Part shown: positions 7,572 through 13,961 of the stretch, in pieces
How the letters are laid out: each line of letters begins with the position of its first letter
Numbering within the stretch: the first letter of the stretch is position 1
Assembly: GCA_031404015.1 (NCBI GenBank)
Contig: JANNGT010000334.1
Coordinates: 1 to 17,498, forward strand
Direction of reading: 5' to 3'
Source: RPQJ01 sp031404015
GTDB lineage: Bacteria > Pseudomonadota > Gammaproteobacteria > Steroidobacterales > Steroidobacteraceae
Length of the DNA stretch: 17,498 bases
Position numbers and translations under genes: made by a program
Notes under the pieces: model-generated
The model's database searches: none
What the model was told of the DNA's origin: nothing
Seen by the model: the letters and a program-made list of their open reading frames with translations, nothing else

Positions 7572-9125
7572 TCAGTACTCCGAGTCGAGCAGCATGCGCA
7601 GGAAGACGGACACAGCGGGCGACGGCGTCACGCTGGAGTCCGCCTGGTAGTCCGGATCGGACTCGCCTTGTTGCGTCGACGCGGCGAGCGCCAGCTCGCG
7701 CTCGAGCTGAGTTTGCGACAGGCTTCGTGCGTGACCATTTCGTACCTGCACCTGCGGGTCGGCGGCAGGCGTCTCGTATTCGAACTGTTGCACGCAGCTG
7801 CAGCCCGCACCGACCGGCAGCACCTGCACGATCGACAGGACACCCGGCCCCTGCAGCACGAGCACGTTGGGCCACAGGAATTGCCACTGCCTCGCGCTGG
7901 TGGTCGTGCCCGGTGAGCGGGCATCGAGCAGTGTGCGCATGACGATCTTCCAGTCCGCCGCGACGGTCATCGACCACTCTGCCGAATCCGGCGCCGGCAC
8001 GCAGCCGCCCGCGTCGTCGAGACCGGCCAGGTTCGGCTCCGGCCAGCGGCGAGCCGCCGCCGGCGAGCGCACGAAGATCAATCCGCGCGAACGATGCACG
8101 TCGAGTTCGAGCAGTCCCGCACCGTCGCGCGGCGGCACGGACCGGCCGTCCAACCCGTAGGCAAGACCATGCGCGGCGCAGGTGATGCGACCGTCGGCAA
8201 AGTGACCGCGGCGCGTCGTTACCAGCGCGTGAGGCAGGCCGCGACAGGCGTTGCGAAAGGCCCGCACCGTGCCTTTTGCGTCGCGCACGAGGAGTACGCG
8301 GGTCGCGACCAGGTCGAGCGATGCGAAATCGCCGCCGTCTGGAACGTCTTGCCCAAGACCGACGAACTGCCAGGCGCCACGGAAGACGCGGTCGCGCTCC
8401 TCGTCGAGGTCGCCCTGCGTGGCGCGCGTTACCGCAGTGGCGCCACCCTCCGGCGTGGAGAATTCGCGCGGAAAGACCGACCGCAGGTACGCCATGCAGC
8501 GTCGCCGGGCGAGCGCACGATCGATGTTGGCTTCTTCCTCGAAGGCAAATCCCTGCCACAGCATTTCGAGGACTCCGATGAGCCCAAGGGCAACGGCGTC
8601 GCTGTCGAGGTGTCGGCGCCCACTGGCCACGATCATGCGCTCGATCAGGTCATGGACGAGCGCGGCGAAGTTCGCGTCTTTCTGCCCGCAAATGGCCAGG
8701 TACTCCTGGCGTGCGCTCGCCTCGCCCCAGAACGCATACCAGACAGCGACTTTGCGCGGGCTGGCGATGTCCGGGTCGAGGTAGAGCTCGACCAGGCGCT
8801 GCAGCGCGAGCGCCGGGTGCTCGCGCAGCGCGACGACCGGCGTCACCACGCGCGCCTCGAACTCCGTCGCCAGGAATTGCAGCGACGCCACCAGCATCGC
8901 TGCCTTGGAGCGGAAGTAGAACCGCACGATGCCGGGCGACAGCTTGGCGATGGCCACGACCCTGGCCACGGTGGTGCCGGTGGGCCCGTACAGATGCAGC
9001 GCGGTGATGCTGGCGTCGATCAGGCGCTGTCGTTGCCGTAGCGGCAGCGCCTGGTGCAGCGCTTTCTCGCTCGTGGCCCGTGATTTCTTTGGCTTTGTCA
9101 CTTGCCGGTCGTGATCCGCGTCCAT
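7572..9125 (-). CDS. Fusion protein: BetI/TetR-type DNA-binding regulator with a degenerate Rieske oxygenase domain
   Basis: One uninterrupted 517-residue frame. Residues about 31-78 are a TetR helix-turn-helix (TTVARVVAIAKLSPGIVRFYF). Residues about 80-215 resemble the BetI ligand/dimer domain (VWYAFWGEAS). Residues about 238-455 match a Rieske oxygenase alpha subunit: RVFRGAWQFVG, GDFASLDL, VRAFRNAC, ITCAAHGLAYGLDG, AADWKIVM and IVQVLPVGAG. The metal sites are broken. The cluster keeps C294, C316 and H319, but the CxH His is Gly296. The iron-site His positions after DWK are Ser404 and Thr409, and about 56 residues between DWK and the LPN-like motif are missing relative to the adjacent enzyme. 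It is probably a ligand-sensing repressor rather than an enzyme (inference). The start may instead be GTG at 9101, which overlaps the potF-like stop as GTGA; neither start has a clear ribosome site. Confidence 0.88.
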   Translation of the reverse strand: MDADHDRQVTKPKKSRATSEKALHQALPLRQRQRLIDASITALHLYGPTGTTVARVVAIAKLSPGIVRFYFRSKAAMLVASLQFLATEFEARVVTPVVALREHPALALQRLVELYLDPDIASPRKVAVWYAFWGEASARQEYLAICGQKDANFAALVHDLIERMIVASGRRHLDSDAVALGLIGVLEMLWQGFAFEEEANIDRALARRRCMAYLRSVFPREFSTPEGGATAVTRATQGDLDEERDRVFRGAWQFVGLGQDVPDGGDFASLDLVATRVLLVRDAKGTVRAFRNACRGLPHALVTTRRGHFADGRITCAAHGLAYGLDGRSVPPRDGAGLLELDVHRSRGLIFVRSPAAARRWPEPNLAGLDDAGGCVPAPDSAEWSMTVAADWKIVMRTLLDARSPGTTTSARQWQFLWPNVLVLQGPGVLSIVQVLPVGAGCSCVQQFEYETPAADPQVQVRNGHARSLSQTQLERELALAASTQQGESDPDYQADSSVTPSPAVSVFLRMLLDSEY

Positions 9126-10237
9126 ATCCGGGTACGGACACGTTGCGTCGCCATGTCCATCTCGTCGGTCGTGTACAGGTGTGCCTTGACGCGATCGTTC
9201 GGATAGATGGCAGGGTCGTTCAGGATCTCTGGTCGCACCAGGGCATTGGCTGCCCGGTTGCTGTTGCCGTAGTAGATCTCGTTGGTGATCTCCGCGATGA
9301 CATCCGGCTGCAGGATGAAGTTCAGGAACTTGTGCGCGGCCTCGGGGTGCGGCGCATCCACGGGCACCAGCAGCGAGGAAAAGTTCAGGTTGGCGCCTTC
9401 CTTGGGAATCGTGAACGCGAGATTCAACGGCGTGCCCGCCTCCCGGGCGCGCGCCATGATGTTCGCGTAGTCGCTGGACCAGGACATGGCGAGGCAGAGG
9501 TCGCGGTCGGCCAGCGAATTCATGTACTCGACGGAGTCGAACTTGCGGATGTACGGCCGCACTCGCGCCAGCATCTTTTGCGCCGCCTCGAAATCCTCGC
9601 GCTTACGGCTGTTGGGATCGAGCCCCAGGTACACCAGCGCAAGCTGCATCGTGTCGTCGGGCGAATCGAGCAGTGATACACCGCAGTCGGCGAAGCGGCG
9701 GACGACGTCGGGGTTGAAGAGCATGTCGAGGCTGCCGAGCGGTGCGTTCGGCATGCGCGCCTTGATCATTTCGATGTTGTACGTAAAGCCATTGATCGCG
9801 TGCAGGTAAGGGACTGCATGCTTGTTGCCCGGGTCGGCAGGTGCCTGCAGCGCCAGGACCTTTGGGTCGAGGTTCTTCCAGTTCGGCAACTTGCGCTTGT
9901 CCAGCGGTCCGTAGACGCCCGCCTTGATCTCGCGGCTGAAAAAGTTGGTCGAAGCGCTCACCACGTCGTATCCGGACCCCCCCGCCAGCAGCTTGGCCTC
10001 CATCGTCTCCTCGGCGTCGTAGGTGTCATAGACCACCTTGATGCCCGTCTCACGCTCGAACCGCTGCACGGTGCGCGACCCGATGAAGTCCGCCCAGTTG
10101 TAGATGTGCAGGCGCTTTTCCTCGCCCTGCGCGGCGCTGAAAAAGCCCAGCAGCAGTGCGCATGCAATGGCGCGACATGCGACGCCGCGCAGCAGGCCGC
10201 CCGCCGGATCGTGCCGGCCACGTGAACCGATCGCCAT
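9098..10237 (-). CDS. Periplasmic polyamine-type ABC transporter substrate-binding protein (PotF/PotD family)
   Basis: A 379-residue binding protein with a Sec signal peptide (hydrophobic AIACALLLGFFSAAQG, mature part starting near EEKRLHIYNW). It aligns with E. coli PotF from LHIYNWADFI through TGIKVVYDTYDAEE, PLDKRKLPNWKNLDP, FTIPKEGAN and the end RTRIWTRITTGK. Pocket residues recalled from PotF are partly changed: Ser38 to Ala, Tyr40 to Phe, Glu185 to Asp and Asp278 to Ser, while the Trp and Asp of the GWAGD segment are kept. Loss of an amine-contacting Asp suggests a ligand other than putrescine. No permease or ATPase gene is in the window. The frame stays open to 10723, but the ATG at 10237 gives the proper signal peptide. 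It overlaps or abuts the TetR-Rieske fusion gene, implying co-transcription. Confidence 0.88.
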   Translation of the reverse strand: MAIGSRGRHDPAGGLLRGVACRAIACALLLGFFSAAQGEEKRLHIYNWADFIGSRTVQRFERETGIKVVYDTYDAEETMEAKLLAGGSGYDVVSASTNFFSREIKAGVYGPLDKRKLPNWKNLDPKVLALQAPADPGNKHAVPYLHAINGFTYNIEMIKARMPNAPLGSLDMLFNPDVVRRFADCGVSLLDSPDDTMQLALVYLGLDPNSRKREDFEAAQKMLARVRPYIRKFDSVEYMNSLADRDLCLAMSWSSDYANIMARAREAGTPLNLAFTIPKEGANLNFSSLLVPVDAPHPEAAHKFLNFILQPDVIAEITNEIYYGNSNRAANALVRPEILNDPAIYPNDRVKAHLYTTDEMDMATQRVRTRIWTRITTGK

Positions 10238-10333
10238 CAAGAAAGTCCGTTGTTCCTGCGGAAAACGAGGCTCTGGAGAATGGATGATCGGACGGGAGAT
10301 CGCAACGGATGCGTTGGGCTGGTCTCGAGGCCA

Positions 10334-10620
10334 ATGAGCGGCGCTGACGCGTTCTTCGACAACAGCGTCCTGCTGTATCTGCTGTCGCAGGATGCGGCGA
10401 AGGCCGATCGCGTCGAAGCGCTGCTCGCCGCACACGGCACCATCACCGTCCAGGTGCTCAACGAATCTGCGGCAGTCGCCATCCGCAAGCTTAAGATGCC
10501 GCTGCCCGAGATCAGGGAAGTCATCGATACGATCCGCGCGGTCTGCGACGTGGTCCCAGTGACCGTCGAGACCCACGACCGGGCGCTGGCCATCGTCGAC
10601 TGACATGGCGTCAATGCCGC
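10334..10620 (+). pseudogene. VapC-like PIN-domain toxin, broken by a premature stop
   Basis: From the ATG at 10334 the frame reads MSGADAFFDNSVLLYLLS and so on, a PIN-domain N-terminus with Asp9 and Glu44 (VQVLNE), two of the expected acidic metal ligands. It stops after 89 residues (TGA 10601-10603), whereas VapC proteins are usually 130-140 residues. The next codons read HGVN, as in the expected R-HGV continuation after HDRALAI. The TGA therefore looks like a CGA (Arg) codon mutated by one base. Homology fades soon after, so the C-terminal acidic residues are lost too. No intact antitoxin gene is visible upstream; the divergent potF-like gene starts only 96 bp away. It is almost certainly non-functional. 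Confidence 0.7.
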
Positions 10621-10817
10621 GCTCCGCCTGAGCGATACATCGGTGATTGGAACTTGAGGCGGTAACCTCGAACCCAATGTTATGTCTGGCCGATTGGGTG
10701 CCAACGTATCTCGTCGTTTGCACGGGCCTAAGACATCTTTTTGGCGTAAACCAGCTTCCAGTACGGACCAGCAGCCGGCGGCTGTATGGAGCGCCAGCCT
10801 TGCCAGCCTAGGGGCGA

Positions 10818-10835
10818 ATCGCCGCTAGCGGCGAT
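10818..10835. repeat. Perfect 18-bp palindrome at the end of the GGDEF-EAL gene
   Basis: The sequence atcgccgctagcggcgat is its own reverse complement and contains the TAG stop of the GGDEF-EAL gene. It could fold as a 7-bp stem with a CTAG loop, but no T run follows on the minus strand, so it is not a standard terminator. Confidence 0.45.
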
Positions 10836-13518
10836 GGCGACGCAACATGCGCACCGAGCTCGTGAGGTCGTCGTCGACAGCGCCGCGCTCGTCGTCGGCC
10901 GCGTCGAGCAGTGACTGGAGGTGGCCGCGCATGTCGCGGACCAGTCCGATGACTGCGGATGGCTCGGCCGGCCTGGCGACCAGGAAGCCCTGCACCGACA
11001 CCTCGCCGCAGGCCGACAGGAAGTCGAGTTGTGCGAGCCGCTCCACACCTTCGATCGTCACCTGCAGTCCCAGGTTGCGGCACAGGTGGATCATCGAATG
11101 CACGATCGCCGCCGACCGCGGGTTGCTGTCGACTCCCGTTATCACGCTGCGGTCGAGCTTGACCCGGCTGAGCGGCAGTTGCTCGATCGAGGTCAGCGAC
11201 GAGAAACCGGTGCCGAAATCGTCGAGCGCGGTGTCGATGTTCATCAGGCGCAGCCCGTGCAGGGCTTCGACGGTCACGGCGCCGGTCTGCAGCATCGTCT
11301 CCGTCAGTTCGAGTTCGATGGCCTCGGGTGGCAGAGCATGGCGCTCCAGCAGCCGCTCGATGTCGAGCGGAAAGTTCCCGGTCAGGAACTGCTGTGCAGT
11401 CACGTTGATCGCGACGCGCGCATCGGGCCAGCCCTCGCGACGCCAGCGGGCAACCGCTTCGGCGGCGGTCTCGAGGATCCAGTCGTTGAGGTCGAGCATC
11501 AGGCCGGACTGTTCGGCGATTTCGATGAACTCGCCCGCCGTGACGATCTGGTTGTCGCTGCGCTTCCAGCGCAGGAGCGCCTCGACCGCTGTGACGCGCT
11601 GCTTGCCCAGGCATACCAGCGGCTGGTAGTGGAGCACCAGCTCGCCGCCCTCAATGGCCTTGCGCAGGGCCTGTTCCACGCGGAAACGGTTCGACGCCTC
11701 CACCAGCATCGATGGCTCGTGCATGCACAGGCGGTTGCGCCCGAGCTCCTTGGCGCGAAAAAGTGCCACGTCCGCGGCGCGCAGCAGCGCGGTCGCATCG
11801 CGGCCGTGCTCGGGGAACGTCGCGACGCCACAACTGACGCCGACGGAGACTTCGTGCCGGTCGATGAGCAGTGGCCGTTGAAAACTCCCGACCAGCCTTT
11901 CCGCGCGCTGCTGGACTTCCTGCGAGTCGCCGGTGTACCCGAACACCAGCGTGAACTCATCGCCGCCGAGACGCGCGATGAAGCCGGATTCGCCAGCGAC
12001 CTGCCGCAGGCGCTCGCCGATCTTGGTGAGCACTCGATCGCCGAATTCGTGACCAAGCGTATCGTTGACCGTCTTGAAGTTGTCGACGTCGAGGAACAGC
12101 ACCGCGATGTGCGAAGCTGCCGTGCCGGGCAGGCGAGTGGCGTCGAGCATCTCGTTCAGGCTCTGGAACAGATGCCGCCGGTTCGGCAGGTTGGTCAGCG
12201 GATCGTGCTCGGCCAGGTGCCTCAGCTGCAACGTACGTTCTTCGACACGATGCTCGAGGTGCGCCTGATGAGTCTTGACCACGCGTTCCGCGGCCGCCAG
12301 CTCGCCGGCCATGTGATTGAACGCATTGGCTAGTTCATCGAGCTCGCGCGCGCCGCCGCGCTCCACGCGGGTTGCAAGATCGCCCGCGGCCAGGCGACGC
12401 GTTCCGGCGGTGAGCCGGCGCACCGGCCAGGTGATCGTCCAGGCGGTGGTGAGCAGCGCCAGCAGGGTCAGCGCAATCGCCTTGTAAGTCGCATTCCGGA
12501 TGGTCTGTTCGGACTGCTCGACGGCCACTTGTGCGCCGGCCGCGGCAGCGGTGAATGCGCGCCATGCGGGCGTCTCGATTTCCTCCCGGATCTGAGCCCC
12601 GAGCGCGTCGCCGTCAGCCGCGAATGCCGCCTGCAGCTCGTCGATTTCGGAGCCCAGCCGCAGCGCCTGGCGCCGCAGCCTCGAGGCCGCGCCGAAGTCT
12701 TCGCGCTGCATTGCCAGCCAGGTGCGTCCCGGCGACACCGAATACTCGGCGTTGTGCGCGACCAGCGTCCGCCGCAGTCGTTCGACGCCGCCGTCGGGCC
12801 CGGCGGCGAAGTTGCCGCCGCGGGTAAGCTCGCTCGCGACGTCGTGCCGCGCCGCTTCCAGCGCGCGTGCCAGTGCCGCGAGCGACGGCCGCGCCATGAC
12901 GCTTTCACCGACGACGATGCCCGACCCGCCTGCGCTCTTGACGCGGCGGTCGAGCGCGCCAAAGGCCGCCTCGAGTGCCGCGATGGCGCGCCGGCGCTGG
13001 TCCTGCAGTTCGAGCAGGCGCAAGCCATCGACCTCGTGTGCGGCGATCCGGCGCATCACGGTCTCGATCGGCAGCGAATCACCGTCCGCATCCACGTCGA
13101 CGACTTCGTTGGCCGCGTGTGAAAGCCGCGCCGCCGAGGCGACCGCGGCCGCGCGGTTGTCGCGGGTATCTGCACGCAGGTAGGCGAGGATCGTGCGATC
13201 GAAGGTGGCGAGGCCGTCGCCCAGGTCGCGCACGCTGCGCGCGAGCGGTTCGAACTGCCGCTGCATGTGGGCAAGATCCACCGTCGCATTGCGGGTGCTG
13301 CGCAGTGCCAACACACTCGCGGCCGCGAAGGCGCCAATGACGAGCGCAAAGCCGAGCACCAGCCAGATGCCGATCGGCAGGCTGAGCGGGTGGACGGCTG
13401 TGATCGGCGATTTCTGTTGCAGACTCACGGGTACTGTAAGCGACTCATCAGCTCCGGTCCCGGGCTGACGTGCCGGAATACTGCCGCTGCGCGTCGCGCG
13501 GACGTGAGCAGCGGACAA
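10825..13518 (-). CDS. Membrane-bound HAMP-GGDEF-EAL cyclic-di-GMP signalling protein
   Basis: Up to 897 residues. A transmembrane helix (about 47-73), a helical periplasmic sensor region of about 270 residues with no recognised domain and a second helix (about 346-364) are followed by HAMP (about 365-417). A GGDEF domain (motif at 518-522) and an EAL domain (EALLR from 646) follow. EAL metal and catalytic positions look complete: E646, N705, ELTE at 737-740, DDFGTG (766-771), KLD (787-789), E823 and Q843. The GGDEF motif is intact, but the RxxD inhibitory site before it is absent (GESG). Both synthesis and breakdown of c-di-GMP are thus possible; which dominates is not predictable. The start is uncertain: TTG at 13518 gives the longest form, while GTG at 13428 starts just before the first helix. 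The gene lies 12 bp after a TPR-protein remnant. Confidence 0.9.
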   Translation of the reverse strand: MSAAHVRATRSGSIPARQPGTGADESLTVPVSLQQKSPITAVHPLSLPIGIWLVLGFALVIGAFAAASVLALRSTRNATVDLAHMQRQFEPLARSVRDLGDGLATFDRTILAYLRADTRDNRAAAVASAARLSHAANEVVDVDADGDSLPIETVMRRIAAHEVDGLRLLELQDQRRRAIAALEAAFGALDRRVKSAGGSGIVVGESVMARPSLAALARALEAARHDVASELTRGGNFAAGPDGGVERLRRTLVAHNAEYSVSPGRTWLAMQREDFGAASRLRRQALRLGSEIDELQAAFAADGDALGAQIREEIETPAWRAFTAAAAGAQVAVEQSEQTIRNATYKAIALTLLALLTTAWTITWPVRRLTAGTRRLAAGDLATRVERGGARELDELANAFNHMAGELAAAERVVKTHQAHLEHRVEERTLQLRHLAEHDPLTNLPNRRHLFQSLNEMLDATRLPGTAASHIAVLFLDVDNFKTVNDTLGHEFGDRVLTKIGERLRQVAGESGFIARLGGDEFTLVFGYTGDSQEVQQRAERLVGSFQRPLLIDRHEVSVGVSCGVATFPEHGRDATALLRAADVALFRAKELGRNRLCMHEPSMLVEASNRFRVEQALRKAIEGGELVLHYQPLVCLGKQRVTAVEALLRWKRSDNQIVTAGEFIEIAEQSGLMLDLNDWILETAAEAVARWRREGWPDARVAINVTAQQFLTGNFPLDIERLLERHALPPEAIELELTETMLQTGAVTVEALHGLRLMNIDTALDDFGTGFSSLTSIEQLPLSRVKLDRSVITGVDSNPRSAAIVHSMIHLCRNLGLQVTIEGVERLAQLDFLSACGEVSVQGFLVARPAEPSAVIGLVRDMRGHLQSLLDAADDERGAVDDDLTSSVRMLRRHRR

Positions 13519-13530
13519 CAGGAGTTTGAA

Positions 13531-13848
13531 TCAGTTCACAGATTGCGTCGGTGCGACGGGTGTCGCGGTGGGCGGCGCCTGCCCGGGCAATCCCATGCGA
13601 GCCAGCAAGGCCTGGAGTCGAGGTTCGGCACGGAGGTCGGCCAGCATGGGCGAGTACCCCATGACGCATGCTTCGCGGTGGCGTTCTTCGGCGGCCCGTT
13701 CGAGCTGTCGTAGCGCCACGTCGGTCTGGCCGAGTCCGGTCAGCGCGATTGCCAGCGAGATCGGTGACACGAGTTCGCGCGGCCGTCGATCCTGCAGTTC
13801 GACGAGCACCTGGCGGGCGGCCTCACGACTCCCTCGGGCGAGTGCCGC
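13531..13848 (-). pseudogene. C-terminal remnant of a TPR-repeat protein
   Basis: The translation ALARGSREAARQVLVE, then SPISLAIALTGLGQTDVALR, then RAEPRLQALLARMGLP matches the usual final TPR units of large bacterial TPR proteins, which often end in a QALLRRMGLP-like motif. The upstream part is missing: the frame loses TPR character near 13848 and hits a stop at 13894-13896. A GTG at 13809 could start a 92-residue product, but it would be only a fragment. It points toward the GGDEF-EAL gene, 12 bp away. A truncated gene is the simplest reading; the break lies in the segment just downstream of glmS. Confidence 0.6.
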
Positions 13849-13883
13849 CGTTGACCTACATGCCGAGGGAATTACCAGCCGGC

Positions 13884-13940
13884 GAGTCCAGCTTCAAACT
13901 GTCTACTTTACGGGGGAGCTTACGGTTCGAATCCGGACTC
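13884..13940 (+). other. tRNA T-arm-like sequence with flanking inverted repeat, just downstream of glmS
   Basis: GGTTCGAATCC (13924-13934) is the classic T-loop/stem sequence of a tRNA. GAGTCC (13884-13889) and GGACTC (13935-13940) form an inverted repeat around it. No full tRNA can be folded: the T stem has a mismatch, no matching 5' acceptor strand is seen and no CCA follows. It lies 22 bp past the glmS stop, the position where Tn7-type elements insert in many bacteria. It may be an attachment-site scar or chance. Confidence 0.3.
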
Positions 13941-13961
13941 TTTTGTAAATTTCCAAGAGAA

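Noticed and set aside
10238..10723. N-terminal extension of the PotF-like protein
   Set aside because: It would bury the signal peptide 160 residues inside the protein and is antisense to the PIN-domain remnant.
10728..10818. Short minus-strand peptide ending GPYWKLVYAKKMS after the GGDEF-EAL gene
   Set aside because: It reads like the tail of a real protein, possibly a gene remnant, but about 30 residues without a start or recognised family is not enough to annotate.
13850..13945. A complete tRNA gene around the GGTTCGAATCC motif
   Set aside because: No acceptor, D or anticodon arm could be paired, the T stem has a mismatch and there is no CCA end.
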